NCBI RefSeq assembly: GCF_000312045.1
Contig: NZ_HE978635.1
Span: 959,296 to 1,023,295 of the forward strand
Length of the DNA: 64,000 nucleotides
Direction of reading: 5' to 3'
Origin: Noviherbaspirillum massiliense JC206
GTDB lineage: Bacteria > Pseudomonadota > Gammaproteobacteria > Burkholderiales > Burkholderiaceae_D
Shown here: positions 14,921 through 24,267 of the stretch, piece after piece
Position numbering within the stretch: the stretch's first letter is position 1
Layout of the letters: each line of letters starts with the position of its first letter
Notes under the pieces: generated by a model
What the model was told of the DNA's origin: nothing
The model's input: the letters and a program-made list of their open reading frames with translations, nothing else
The model's database searches: none
Program-made: the position numbers and the translations under genes

Positions 14921-17900
14921 ATGGCAGTGGATCTACATCGAGATTTTCCCGGAAGTAGCAAAGTTGGCGCCCTACTGAGAGAGCTTGATTGGTCAACGTC
15001 CGTACTCGGCAATCCAAGCACGTGGCCGCTTTCATTGCGCACCGTTGTGCGGCTAATTCTTCACTCAAAGTTTCCAATGGTTGTAGCCTGGGGACCTGAA
15101 TTAGGTTTTCTTTATAACGACGCTTATGCGGAAATCCTGGGGAATAAACATCCGCGCTCCCTTGGGGCACGATTCCAGGATGTTTGGCGCGAAACCTGGC
15201 CTGACATCAGCCCCATCGTTGACTCCGCTCTTCAAGGGCAACCCAGCTATTTTGAAGATTTGCCTCTCGTTGTCGAGCGCGCCGGTCTTCCAGAAAGCGC
15301 CTGGTTCACATTCTCCTATTCTCCGATTCAAGACGATCAAGGCGTCATCGCGGGGATGTTTTGCTCAGTTGTCGAGACAACCCGAATCGTCAGGGACAGA
15401 AAGCTTCGCCAGTTTCAACTCAACTTGGCCGATAAACTCCATCCACTGACAACTCCTGCTGAGATAGTGGCGACAGCCGGCCAAATGCTGGCGAGGCATC
15501 TCGGGGCATCAGGCTGCTGGTACGTCGAGGTCGATGACACCACAGGGATATTTCATACGCAAAGCGGCTGGTTCGAATCCAATGTCCCAGCGCTACCGGA
15601 ATCCGGAAAAATTGACGACTTCAGTCCTTCATTGCTTCGCACGCTTAGAACGGGCAAGGAGTTCATTTGCAACGACTTGACGACAGACCCGCGCACGCGT
15701 GATTTTGCGGATCGTTATCTTGCACTGGGCATCGGTTCGATTCTGATCGTCCCAGTATTAAAGGATGGTCGCCTCGCCTTCACTATCAACGCTACCAAGC
15801 GGAATGCCTATATCTGGACGACGGAGGATATTCAGGCTGCCAGGGATGTCCTCGATCGCACATGGGTTGCCATGGAAAACGCTGCTACGCAGCAGCGACT
15901 TGAGATCGAACGGGGCCAGAGCGACCATATTCTCAATCAGATGGGCGAAGGCTTCATGCTGGTCGGGGAGGACGGGCGCATTACAAAAGTGAATGCGGAA
16001 GGCTTGCGTATACTGCGGCGTCCTGCGGATGATGTCCTCGGCAGAGCTCATTGGGAACTCTGGACGGACGACATAGGGCGCAGGGTTGCGGCTGCGTGCA
16101 AGGACGTCGCAGTTACCGGAAGTCCGGCAATCGTCGAACTCAGCTATCAGCAGGAGAACTCGAACGGCAGCTGGCTCGAAATGCGGATTTCTTGCTTGAA
16201 GAATGAGGGATTCGCCATATTCTTCCGGGACGTGACCGCACAAAAACACTCAGCACTTGCCTTGCGCCGCAGCGAAGAGCATCTGAGCGCCTTGTTCGAG
16301 CAAACGGCTGCAGGGATTGCAGAACGCGATCTCCAAGGACGACTCATTCGCGTGAATGAACGTTTGTGTCGAATCCTTGGCCGTACGCGAGAAGAAGTTC
16401 TGGGTGTCAACATCCATGATCTAGTTCATCCTGACGATCTGGAAAGAAGTGTAGCGGCATTCAATCAATTGCTCGTGGATGGTCAACCGTTTGACATCGA
16501 AAAACGATATCTCAAACCGGATGGAACGCCTGTTTGGGTAAGTACGACGGTGAGCCTGATTCGGAAGGTTGAAGGCAAGGCGACGGATTCGGTTTTGGCG
16601 GTGATTTTGGATATCACCGAGCGCAAGCGGGTCGAGGAGGCGCTGCAAGATGAAACGCGGATTCTTGAGCTTCTGAATCAGTCCGGACAATCCTTGGCGG
16701 CAACACTCGACCTAAAAGCCTTGCTGCAAGTGGTTACCGACTCCGGCCGCGCTTTGACCGGTGCAGAGTTCGGCGCGTTTTTTTATAACGACAAAGATGC
16801 TAGCGGTGAGGCCTACATGCTGTACACGCTATCGGGTGCATCGAAAGAGGCTTTCGATCGATTCGGGCACCCACGCGCGACCGCCGTTTTCAAACCAACA
16901 TTCATCGGCGAACCAGCCATTCGTAGTGACGATATTACGAAGGATCCCCGCTACGGAAAAACGGCTCCTCATTATGGAATGCCTAAAGGGCATCTGCCTG
17001 TGAGAAGTTATCTTGCAGCACCAGTGATATCCCATACGGGCGAAGTGATCGGCGGACTGTTTTTTGCCCATTCGCAGGTTGCAGTATTTACCGAGCGTAG
17101 CGAGCGCCTCGCCACCGGCCTTGCCGCGCAAGCTGCAATGGCTCTTGATAACGCTCGTTTGTACGATCAGGCTCAAAAAGCCGCAGAAGAACGCCAGAAG
17201 CTGCTTACCAATGAGCGCGCTGCACGAGCCGAAGCGGAGCGGCTGAACCGTTCCAAGGATGAATTTCTCGCAATGTTGGCGCACGAATTGCGTAATCCGC
17301 TGGCCCCGGTGAGTGCGGCTGCCGACGTTCTTCGCTTGGCAAGCAATGATCCTGACCGAGTGCGGCAAGTCAGCGATATCATTTCACGGCAGATTGGCCA
17401 TTTCGCCCACCTGATCGACGATTTGATGGATGCCTCCAGGGTGACTCGCGGGTTAATTCGTCTTGAGACGGAGCCGCTCGATCTGAAAACCATCATCGGG
17501 GCAGCTGTCGAACAAGTCAGGCCGATGATCGAGGCAAGAAAGCATAGCCTGACGACTCGCATCGATGCCGACCATGCCACCGTGAATGGCGACCGGACAC
17601 GTTTAGTCCAAGTAATCACCAATCTATTGACAAACGCGGTAAAGTACACGCCGGACCATGGCGAAATCACGGTAAAGGTCGAGGCAGACAGGGAATGCGC
17701 CAAGATCGTGGTAACTGATAACGGCAACGGCATAGACGCCTCGCTCTTGCCGCATGTTTTCGAACTCTTTTCGCAGGGCGGCCGTGGCTTGGATCGCAGT
17801 CAGGGGGGCTTGGGCATCGGCTTGGCTCTCGTGAAAACCATCGTGACTCTTCATCACGGCGAAGTTGAAGCCTTCAGTGACGGTCCTGGTAAGGGAAGCA

Positions 17901-18358
17901 CATTCACAATATGTATTCCTCGAATGCACGTGGAGAGCGAACCATTTCCGGAAGCACGAAGCGAAGGTATGGAATCACCAGGGCTGCGCATCCTGGTGGT
18001 TGACGACAATGTTGATGCCGCCAATTCGCTCGCCATTCTACTGAAGGCGGTTGGGCACCATGTGACGATTGCTACCAATGCTAAGGACGCGTTGAACAAA
18101 GCAGAGCTGGAGCCGGTTGATGTTTTTATACTTGATATTGGCTTACCGGATATGACCGGTTACGATTTAGCTAAGACATTGCGTCGACGTGCTGCTTTAG
18201 AGGATAAAACCTACATTGCATTGACCGGGTACGGGCAACCGCAAGACCGCCTGCTTTCACAAGACGCCGGATTTACGCATCATTTCGTTAAGCCAGTCCA
18301 TAATCAGCTGTTGTTCAAAGTACTTGCCGAAGTTAAGTCGGCGAGCACTCGTGCATAG
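14921..18358 (+). CDS. hybrid sensor histidine kinase with PAS and GAF domains and a receiver
   Basis: This 1145-aa protein has, in order, a PAS domain (about 20-140), a GAF domain (about 150-310), two PAS domains (about 330-570), a second GAF domain (about 590-760), HisKA with phospho-acceptor His in FLAMLAHELRNPLAPV, an HATPase domain (DNGNGIDASLLPHVFELFSQ and GLGIGLALVK), and a C-terminal receiver (ILVVDDNVDAANSLAILL, phospho-acceptor Asp in DVFILDIGLPDMTGYDLAKT). No transmembrane segment is seen, so it should be cytoplasmic. All catalytic boxes look intact. No partner regulator or output gene is adjacent, so signal and target are unknown. Confidence 0.9.
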   Translation: MAVDLHRDFPGSSKVGALLRELDWSTSVLGNPSTWPLSLRTVVRLILHSKFPMVVAWGPELGFLYNDAYAEILGNKHPRSLGARFQDVWRETWPDISPIVDSALQGQPSYFEDLPLVVERAGLPESAWFTFSYSPIQDDQGVIAGMFCSVVETTRIVRDRKLRQFQLNLADKLHPLTTPAEIVATAGQMLARHLGASGCWYVEVDDTTGIFHTQSGWFESNVPALPESGKIDDFSPSLLRTLRTGKEFICNDLTTDPRTRDFADRYLALGIGSILIVPVLKDGRLAFTINATKRNAYIWTTEDIQAARDVLDRTWVAMENAATQQRLEIERGQSDHILNQMGEGFMLVGEDGRITKVNAEGLRILRRPADDVLGRAHWELWTDDIGRRVAAACKDVAVTGSPAIVELSYQQENSNGSWLEMRISCLKNEGFAIFFRDVTAQKHSALALRRSEEHLSALFEQTAAGIAERDLQGRLIRVNERLCRILGRTREEVLGVNIHDLVHPDDLERSVAAFNQLLVDGQPFDIEKRYLKPDGTPVWVSTTVSLIRKVEGKATDSVLAVILDITERKRVEEALQDETRILELLNQSGQSLAATLDLKALLQVVTDSGRALTGAEFGAFFYNDKDASGEAYMLYTLSGASKEAFDRFGHPRATAVFKPTFIGEPAIRSDDITKDPRYGKTAPHYGMPKGHLPVRSYLAAPVISHTGEVIGGLFFAHSQVAVFTERSERLATGLAAQAAMALDNARLYDQAQKAAEERQKLLTNERAARAEAERLNRSKDEFLAMLAHELRNPLAPVSAAADVLRLASNDPDRVRQVSDIISRQIGHFAHLIDDLMDASRVTRGLIRLETEPLDLKTIIGAAVEQVRPMIEARKHSLTTRIDADHATVNGDRTRLVQVITNLLTNAVKYTPDHGEITVKVEADRECAKIVVTDNGNGIDASLLPHVFELFSQGGRGLDRSQGGLGIGLALVKTIVTLHHGEVEAFSDGPGKGSTFTICIPRMHVESEPFPEARSEGMESPGLRILVVDDNVDAANSLAILLKAVGHHVTIATNAKDALNKAELEPVDVFILDIGLPDMTGYDLAKTLRRRAALEDKTYIALTGYGQPQDRLLSQDAGFTHHFVKPVHNQLLFKVLAEVKSASTRA

Positions 18359-18773
18359 TCTTGGTACTCGATGGTTTTGAGTCGAGCGGCGGCTTCAGGT
18401 CGAGAGCGTGGGAATCGGTTGCGCACTTTCTTGTCGCATTCATTCATGCCGATTTCAAGAGATCGCTTGATCCATACCCCTGATCTCCTATTGAGTCGCT
18501 GCAGGTGTTCAAGCGCATTACTATCCCGAATCTCTGTATTGGCCCATGCTTTTGCGCCGGTTGCGGTGTCTGCGGTGTTCTGCGAACTGACCACCTTGGG
18601 GCCGCAGTCTGGCAATTTCCGCCGAATCGGCTTCGTGGTTCTGCCGGCTAAATGTAGGCGACGAACGGCTGCTTTCTGGAGGTGGGAATGGCGCCTTGCG
18701 GCCGAAAGCGGAAGCACGGGTAAGTTGAATACGTAAGGCGCAAGGTCGCCACAACGACGTATTAACATGACGT
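18359..18773. other. gene-free stretch
   Basis: About 400 bases after the kinase. A minus-strand frame is open across most of it (18304-18810) but runs antisense into the kinase 3' end and resembles no family I know. I see no terminator with a T run. Confidence 0.4.
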
Positions 18774-18920
18774 ATGTCCTCAGCCGGAATTGATGCCATC
18801 GCCACAGCACTCTTTCCTGGCCAACTCTGGCCCCTTATCGAAACACATCTCCCGATGTATCCCCCGTCTCCAAAAGGCGGACCGCTACGCATCGATATCC
18901 GGGCAGCATTGACCGGCCAA
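18774..18920 (+). pseudogene. N-terminal fragment of an IS5-type transposase
   Basis: The frame starts MSSAGIDAIATALFPGQLWP and continues LIETHLPMYPPSPKGGPLRI and DIRAALTG, matching the start of IS5-family (DUF4096-type) transposases: LWALIEPLLPPxPPxPKGGRPRIDDRAALTGI. The similarity stops abruptly at about residue 48; the rest of the frame to 19052 is unrelated. No terminal inverted repeats were recognised. Confidence 0.65.
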
Positions 18921-19133
18921 GCGGCACACAAACGTTCCTCAAGCCTGCATCTCAGTCGCATGCTCGCTCATATGCTGGCGGAGCGTAAGGTTTTGTTAAA
19001 CGTACTCAGGATCGATTTGAAAATCGTGGTGCGCGGTACGGATCTTGACTGATGAGCTTACGGGTACGGATGGTAAGCCGCGCACTGCAGGTCGAAAGCC
19101 GACCCGACCTCACGGTAGCTTTGCAAGCCGAGT
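18921..19133. other. unassigned tail after the transposase fragment
   Basis: The transposase frame stays open to 19052 but codes for nothing recognisable. The rest lies downstream of the minus-strand lipoprotein gene. Confidence 0.35.
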
Positions 19134-19331
19134 CTAAGGCCGACACCACAGTTCGTGAGAGTAGTCGTGGCACAGGCGGGAGCGCGTGATTTCATCGTAC
19201 GAGCCTCGGCCAAGGACATCCGAGGCAGCGCCGCCATCCCCGGAACTGCTTGTCGTTGCACCCGACCCGGAAGAGGCGGCGCAACCGGCGAGAAGCAGGG
19301 ACAGCAAGGCTGCGGCTATCGAGATACGCAT
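19134..19331 (-). CDS. small lipoprotein of unknown function
   Basis: This 65-aa product starts MRISIAAALLSLLLAGCAAS, a textbook lipoprotein signal with LAGC lipobox (Cys17), followed by a Ser/Gly/Thr-rich linker and a short Cys-containing tail (CHDYSHELWC). GGAAGG lies about eight bases upstream of the ATG. The two tail cysteines could form a disulfide in the periplasm. A perfect FNR-type box lies 79-92 bases upstream of the start. Function not recognised. Confidence 0.7.
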   Translation of the reverse strand: MRISIAAALLSLLLAGCAASSGSGATTSSSGDGGAASDVLGRGSYDEITRSRLCHDYSHELWCRP

Positions 19332-19409
19332 TGCAATTTCCTTCCGACACTCTTGTTCGTATTGATCGAAACGTCATAGACCACATTAGGAGGCGGAAGG
19401 GTGAGCCGT

Positions 19410-19423
19410 TTGATTTTGATCAA
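19410..19423 (-). promoter_or_regulatory. FNR/Dnr-type operator upstream of the small lipoprotein
   Basis: TTGATTTTGATCAA is a perfect match to TTGAT-N4-ATCAA. The symmetry extends to nine bases on each side (CCGTTTGAT / ATCAAACGG). It lies 79-92 bases upstream of the lipoprotein ATG at 19331; activation would place the start about 42 bases from its centre, leaving a leader of roughly 40-45 bases. Confidence 0.65.
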
Positions 19424-19445
19424 ACGGCCCCGGGCACGTGCCGGA

Positions 19446-19480
19446 AATAAGAAGGGCAAGTCGCAGTGTGCGGCTTGCCT
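19446..19480 (-). terminator. intrinsic terminator of porin 1
   Basis: On the minus strand GGCAAG pairs with CTTGCC and CGCA with TGCG inside it around a CAC loop; the strand then runs into TTCTTATTT. It begins about 20 bases after the porin stop codon. Confidence 0.7.
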
Positions 19481-19498
19481 TCAGGTAGCTCTGGTCGA

Positions 19499-20581
19499 TC
19501 AGAAGCGGTGGCGGATGCCGGCGCCGAAACTGTTGCCGCTGTCGAAGCCGGTGATCCTGTCGTTCATGTACACCGCATACGCATCGGTGCGCCTGGAGAG
19601 GTTGTAATCGTAGCCGACGGACGCCGTCTTGCGCGTGCTGCCGTCGAGGCCGCCGCCCGTGCGCTTCGTTTGCGCGTAGGCGATCAGCACCTTGCCGTTG
19701 CCCGCCGGGGCGCTTGCGCCCACTGAGTAGGTCTTGTCCTCGAAATCGGCATCATGCGTGGTCTTGTCGAAGGTCCCATTCAGCTTCACCACGTTGAAAT
19801 CGTAGCCGGCACCAACGAACCAGGCCTTCTGCTCGGATGCCACGCGCCCGGCCACCGCCTTCACGTTGCCGAGCGGCGTGTCGAGCGGATTGTTCGCTTC
19901 CACCTTGTGATAAAAGGCCGTCAGCGACAGCGGGCCGCTGAAATACAGCAGGTTGCCGCCGATGTTGTTCTTGCCGGTGTCGCCCGCGGCTTCGCCGAAC
20001 TGGTAATGCAGGTTGGCCGTCAGTCCGCCGAAGGTCGGCGTGGTGTACTTGATCTGGTTGCTCCAGCCGGTGTCGCCGGCCAGCGAGCTGCTCCAGCCGG
20101 AGGCATTGAACAAGGGAACGTTCAGGTGCAGGATGAGCGGCGAGAAGGTAAACGAATCGCCGAAGGGATTGAACAGGATGCTCGGCAGGAAGTTGGGCGC
20201 AAGGCCGCGGCCGAGGGAGATGGCGCCGAAGCTGCCGGATACGCCGACGTTCGCATCGCGCGAGAACAGGGTTTCATTGCCGGGGAAGCGTCCCGATTCA
20301 CCGGTATCGCCGCGGAAGAAGCCGGTCAGCGCGAAATTGGCTTTCATTCCGCCGCCGAGATCCTCGCTGCCCCTGAAGCCGAAGTAGGACGTCGACATGC
20401 CGGCGCTGTCCACCTTGGCGGTCCTGTCGGTCGCCCCGGCCATGCGCATGGAGCCGGCAAAGGCATCCACGAGCCCTTCCACGTTGACGCTGGTCTGCGC
20501 GAAAGCGGAGCTCATGCCGGCGCCTGCAAACAGTGCCGCAAGCAGCACCCGGTGTAGTGTGGTGAATCTGAAGTGTTGCAT
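19499..20581 (-). CDS. Gram-negative general porin (porin 1)
   Basis: This 360-aa outer-membrane porin has a signal peptide (MQHFRFTTLHRVLLAALF through AFA) and then TSVNVEGLVDAFAGSMRMAG, ..YFGFRGSEDLGGGMKANFAL, and a C-terminal strand FGAGIRHRF ending in the Phe required for BAM insertion. It belongs to the 16-strand Burkholderiales family (OmpC-like). The ATG at 20581 is chosen for its signal peptide and AGGAG upstream; the open frame reaches back to 20695. A sigma-54-like promoter and an NtrC-like site lie upstream, so it is likely made under nitrogen limitation to admit N compounds. BCCT and porin 2 follow on the same strand upstream. Confidence 0.92.
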   Translation of the reverse strand: MQHFRFTTLHRVLLAALFAGAGMSSAFAQTSVNVEGLVDAFAGSMRMAGATDRTAKVDSAGMSTSYFGFRGSEDLGGGMKANFALTGFFRGDTGESGRFPGNETLFSRDANVGVSGSFGAISLGRGLAPNFLPSILFNPFGDSFTFSPLILHLNVPLFNASGWSSSLAGDTGWSNQIKYTTPTFGGLTANLHYQFGEAAGDTGKNNIGGNLLYFSGPLSLTAFYHKVEANNPLDTPLGNVKAVAGRVASEQKAWFVGAGYDFNVVKLNGTFDKTTHDADFEDKTYSVGASAPAGNGKVLIAYAQTKRTGGGLDGSTRKTASVGYDYNLSRRTDAYAVYMNDRITGFDSGNSFGAGIRHRF

Positions 20582-20678
20582 TACTTCTCCTGTGTTGAAC
20601 GTGTTGAACAGTTTTGGCGCCAGGGCGCAAAAGAGACGGCTGCCGCCCTTTACTTCATGCTGTGCCGGTTGCTGCATA

Positions 20679-20694
20679 AGCAATTCCGGTGCCA
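20679..20694 (-). promoter_or_regulatory. sigma-54 promoter of porin 1
   Basis: On the minus strand the site reads TGGCACCGGAATTGCT: the -24 TGGCAC and -12 TTGCT match the consensus exactly at the right spacing. The start is predicted near 20667, an 86-base leader. Confidence 0.75.
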
Positions 20695-20840
20695 AGTATT
20701 TCCTTTTGGTAAGAAGAAGGCGGCGAGCGACTGTTGCTGTGTCCGCAGCAGTTCAATCAGGCAGGGAGAAGGATTTGCGCGCCCGGGCGGGCATGGAATG
20801 CTGCACGCCGGGCATTAATGGCGGGGATTTTGCGGTGCGG

Positions 20841-20858
20841 TGCGCACCATTTTGGTTA
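20841..20858 (-). promoter_or_regulatory. NtrC-like enhancer site upstream of porin 1
   Basis: GCACCA-TTT-TGGT at 20844-20856 matches ten of the twelve symmetric bases of the NtrC consensus GCACCA-N3-TGGTGC. It lies about 150 bases upstream of the sigma-54 element, a typical enhancer distance. Another GGTGC lies just left of it. Confidence 0.55.
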
Positions 20859-20986
20859 CAGCGGAAGGGGATCGCCCGGGAGGCCGCCGGCCGGCAGCAC
20901 GAACGGCGGCCGCAGGGAGTGCGCCGCCGTGCATGTCGTGCATGGAGCAGGCCCGGCACGAGCGCTTGCGCCGGTGCCTCACCTTG

Positions 20987-22501
20987 TCAGGACATCAGTT
21001 CGCGCATGCGCCGGCGCAGCTGCCGCTCCTTGCGCTCTTCTTCCGCCCAGTCTTCGCGGATCGCACGCCACAGGGACAGCACCATCAGCACGATCACCAG
21101 GGCAAACGGCAAGGCGAACACGATGGTCGCCGTCTGCACCGCCTTCAGGCCGCCGGCCAGCAGCAGGCTGACCGCAATGCCTGCGACCAGGACACCCCAC
21201 ATCAGCTTGGTCCTGGCGGGCGGGTTCGGATTGCCGCCGGTGCTCATCATGCCCAGCACCAGCATGGCCGAGTCGCCGGAAGTGACGAAAAACACCAGCA
21301 CCAGGACCGTCGCCACTGTAGACATCACGAGGCTCATCGGCATGGCATTGAACATGGTGAAGAGCGCCGTCGACACATCGGCCTTGACTGCCTGCGCGAG
21401 CGGAATGCCCTGCCAGATTTCCATGTACAGGGCGGTGCCGCCGAATACGGAAAACCACAGGAACGCCGCCAGCGATGGGACCAGCACCGTGCCGATGATG
21501 AATTCGCGGATGGTGCGGCCGCGGGAGACGCGCGCGATGAACAGGCCGACGAACGGCGACCATGAAATCCACCATGCCCAGTAGAACACGGTCCAGCCGC
21601 CGATCCAGCCGCTTTCGCGGAAAGGCGACATGCGAAGACTCATGCGCACGAAGTCGCTCATGTAGCTGCCCAGCGTGTTGGTAAAGGTATCGATGATGGC
21701 AACGGTCGGTCCCAGCACGAACACGGCCAGCGTCAACACTCCGGCGAGCAGGAGATTGAAATTCGACAGCCATTTGATGCCCTTGGTGACGCCGCTGATG
21801 GCGGAAGCGACGAACAATGCCGTCGTCACCACGATGATGCACACCTGCGCCGTCGTGCTGACCTCCAGGCCAAACACCGCACTCAGGCCGCTGTTGATCT
21901 GCAGGGCACCCATGCCGAGCGAGGCGGCAACGCCGAAGGCGGTGGCGATGACGGCCAGGACATTGAACAGTCCGGAGATGCGCTGAATCGGACGCCATGG
22001 CAATGCCCGCGTGGCCTCGCTGACCAGCGCCACGCCCTGCCGGCGGTATTGGAAGAAGGCGATCGCGAGGGCGACGACGCTGTAGATCGCCCAGGGATGC
22101 AGGCCCCAATGGAAGAAGCCGTAGCGCATCGCGGCATTGGCCGCTTCGGGCGTGCCGGGCTGGATCCCGGGCGGCGCGCTCATGTAGTGGGAGATCGGCT
22201 CGGCGACGCCCCAGAACACCAGCCCGATGCCCATCCCGGCGGCGAACAGCATGGCAAACCATGAGCCGAGGGAGAACTCGGGCTCGTCGTCTTCATTGCC
22301 CAGCTTGAGATTGCCGTAGCGGCTGACCGCGAGAATGATGGCGAACACCACGAGCGCCAGCACCACCCATAGATACAGCCAGCCGAAGTTCTTGGTGGTG
22401 GCGGCCAGGGCGAGGTCGAATACCTTGCCGAGCGATGCCGGCGAGACGATACCCCACAATACGATGGCCAGGATCAGCCCGGCGGAAAAGACGAGTTGCA
22501 T
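20987..22501 (-). CDS. BCCT-family betaine/choline/carnitine transporter
   Basis: This 504-aa protein has about twelve transmembrane segments and the BCCT hallmarks: GIGLVFWGVAEPISHYMSAP, MRYGFFHWGLHPWAIYSVVA and the substrate-box WTVFYWAWWISWSPFVGLFI. It imports quaternary ammonium compounds such as glycine betaine with Na+ or H+. The start ATG at 22501 has GGGGAA upstream. The short cytoplasmic tail lacks the long osmosensing C-terminus of BetP, so uptake for nutrition is as likely as osmoprotection. It lies between two porin genes on the same strand. Confidence 0.92.
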   Translation of the reverse strand: MQLVFSAGLILAIVLWGIVSPASLGKVFDLALAATTKNFGWLYLWVVLALVVFAIILAVSRYGNLKLGNEDDEPEFSLGSWFAMLFAAGMGIGLVFWGVAEPISHYMSAPPGIQPGTPEAANAAMRYGFFHWGLHPWAIYSVVALAIAFFQYRRQGVALVSEATRALPWRPIQRISGLFNVLAVIATAFGVAASLGMGALQINSGLSAVFGLEVSTTAQVCIIVVTTALFVASAISGVTKGIKWLSNFNLLLAGVLTLAVFVLGPTVAIIDTFTNTLGSYMSDFVRMSLRMSPFRESGWIGGWTVFYWAWWISWSPFVGLFIARVSRGRTIREFIIGTVLVPSLAAFLWFSVFGGTALYMEIWQGIPLAQAVKADVSTALFTMFNAMPMSLVMSTVATVLVLVFFVTSGDSAMLVLGMMSTGGNPNPPARTKLMWGVLVAGIAVSLLLAGGLKAVQTATIVFALPFALVIVLMVLSLWRAIREDWAEEERKERQLRRRMRELMS

Positions 22502-22627
22502 AGATTCCCCTAAACGTTCTTAGGTGCCGTCATGCGACGACCGGATTGCACGCCCTCGCGGGCGTGGATTTGGTGCGAAGGATGGCGGGCGGCGAATGCC
22601 GTCACTGCCCTTCCCTGCACGGTGGAT

Positions 22628-22657
22628 GGCCGGCGCATCGGAGATGACGCGCCGGCC
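22628..22657 (-). terminator. GC-rich hairpin after porin 2
   Basis: GGCCGGCGC and GCGCCGGCC form a perfect nine-base stem around a 12-base loop, 19 bases after the porin 2 stop. There is no T run, so it could stop transcription only weakly or protect the mRNA end. Confidence 0.5.
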
Positions 22658-22675
22658 GCGATGTTTGCCAGGACC

Positions 22676-23647
22676 TCAGAAGGTATGGCTCATGCCGATT
22701 GCCATGCCGTTCGCGCTCTCGATCCAGTCCTCGCGATAGAGGTCGGCATACAGATCGGTACGCCCCGACAAGGCGTGGACATAACCCACGCTGATTTTAT
22801 GGATGTCGCCGCTGCCATCGCTGCGGCCATAGCCGGCGCGCAGGCTGTCGGCGCCGATGGCATAAGTCCCGGCCAGCACGATATTCCGCTCCCGCACGTC
22901 GTTCGCGAGGTTGGCGCGGGAATAGGACCCCATCACGGTTGCCGCGCCGAGCCGGTAGGAAGCACCCAGGAAGCAGATGTCATCCTTTCTGGCATTCCGC
23001 TCGCACGACAGCATCGCGGCGAGGGGGCCGTTGGCATAGTTGAAAGCGGCGCCTGCGGTGCGTGCATCGGCTCCGTCCGCCCTTTCGATTTCGGATGCGA
23101 GGTCGACGCGCATGCCGGAGAATTCCGGCGTGGAGTAAAACACGCCATTGCCGATACGCGAAAAATTGGCGTAGCCCAATGCGGCGTCATTCACCCCGTC
23201 GCTGCTGTAGCTGCCGGTCTGATAAGTAGCCAGCGAACCATTGAACCCGCTGTTTGCCCAGGGCTCGTAAGCCCACACGTTTTGCCACAGCGGCGTCAGC
23301 GCGCGTCCCAGACGCAGGGTGCCGGCGGACTTGCTGCGCAGGCCGACAGTCGACTCGCCTTGCCAGAATGTCAGCGGCCTTTCCTGCTGCCCGGTATCCG
23401 GATTGAAGCGGGTCTGGATATCGAAGATGGCAGACAAGCCGCCACCGAGGTTTTCCTGTCCCTTGATGCCAAGCCAGTTGTTGTAGCCGCGGTCCAGCCT
23501 CGCTGCCGTCCCGCGCTCCTTGACGAGGCCCAGATCGAGATTGCCGTACACAGTGAGGTCGGGCGACGCAATTGCAGGTGCAACAAAACTCGCGGCGCCC
23601 AGAAAAGCCGCCACACGCATGCGGCCGTTTCGGGTAAGAAACTTCAT
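22676..23647 (-). CDS. Gram-negative general porin (porin 2)
   Basis: This 323-aa protein has a signal peptide (MKFLTRNGRMRVAAFLGAAS to AIA) and porin strands SPDLTVYGNLDLGLVKERGT, GYNNWLGIKGQENLGGGLSA and a final MAIGMSHTF ending in Phe. It is shorter than porin 1 and only distantly similar. AAGGA stands upstream of the ATG. Porin 2 and the BCCT gene are co-oriented, 175 bases apart, and may share a substrate class. Confidence 0.9.
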   Translation of the reverse strand: MKFLTRNGRMRVAAFLGAASFVAPAIASPDLTVYGNLDLGLVKERGTAARLDRGYNNWLGIKGQENLGGGLSAIFDIQTRFNPDTGQQERPLTFWQGESTVGLRSKSAGTLRLGRALTPLWQNVWAYEPWANSGFNGSLATYQTGSYSSDGVNDAALGYANFSRIGNGVFYSTPEFSGMRVDLASEIERADGADARTAGAAFNYANGPLAAMLSCERNARKDDICFLGASYRLGAATVMGSYSRANLANDVRERNIVLAGTYAIGADSLRAGYGRSDGSGDIHKISVGYVHALSGRTDLYADLYREDWIESANGMAIGMSHTF

Positions 23648-23914
23648 GTGCCTATCCTTGCAGGCCGGAAACCGACCCTGTTGCGGACGTTACATTCGTT
23701 CAAATTATATTTGCGCGAATATAAAGGCAGCCCATTATAACGTTGACCAAGGACAACCGCAAACCACGAGGGCGATTGCCAGGTTTGCATCTGCCTTCGC
23801 AATGCTTTGATGCCGCATGTGATGATGCGCATCGGTCGCGTACCAGCGTGCCCTGCAAACGGAACCAATTCCGCCCGCCCGGCTCCTTCGGGAAAGCGCG
23901 AACCTGCCTATAGG

Positions 23915-24205
23915 ATGTCGATCGTGGAAAAGTTTTTGATCCGGAATGAATTCGGTCAGCCCCAGGAATTGCTGGGGGAAGAAGTCGGGGTTCCCGGTTA
24001 CGAAGAGCTGCAATTCATCTTGCACGCCTGGCTGTACGACAAGCGCGGCGGCTGGGCCATCACGGAACGTTCATCCGGAAAACGCATTGCCAGCGGCCCG
24101 GCGGGAACGGAACACCTCGCCCGTGAACAGCTCGAGCGGCAGTTGCGGGCGCACGGCAAGGATGCGTTGATGCGGGTGCTCGGACGCGGCGACCTGTCGA
24201 GCTGA
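23915..24205 (+). CDS. conserved-looking 96-aa protein of unknown function
   Basis: The product begins MSIVEKFLIRNEFGQPQELL and is soluble, with GYEELQFILHAWLYDKRGGW and a basic C-terminal helix (HLAREQLERQLRAHGKDALM). No signal peptide or membrane segment is seen. The ATG at 23915 has only a weak AGG upstream; the frame is open to 23807. It converges with the MOT1 gene. I do not recognise the family. Confidence 0.55.
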   Translation: MSIVEKFLIRNEFGQPQELLGEEVGVPGYEELQFILHAWLYDKRGGWAITERSSGKRIASGPAGTEHLAREQLERQLRAHGKDALMRVLGRGDLSS

Positions 24206-24267
24206 TCCACCGGAAAGCGCCGCATCGTCACAGGCCAGGCAACGTCACCGGGACGCTGCCGCAACGC

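Noticed and set aside
18304-18810. 168-codon minus-strand frame after the hybrid kinase
   Set aside because: It overlaps the kinase 3' end antisense, has no ribosome site and no recognisable domain.
23700-23725. ATATT-TGCGCG-AATAT upstream of porin 2 as an operator
   Set aside because: Imperfect and short, in an AT-rich promoter; no second copy was found to support it.
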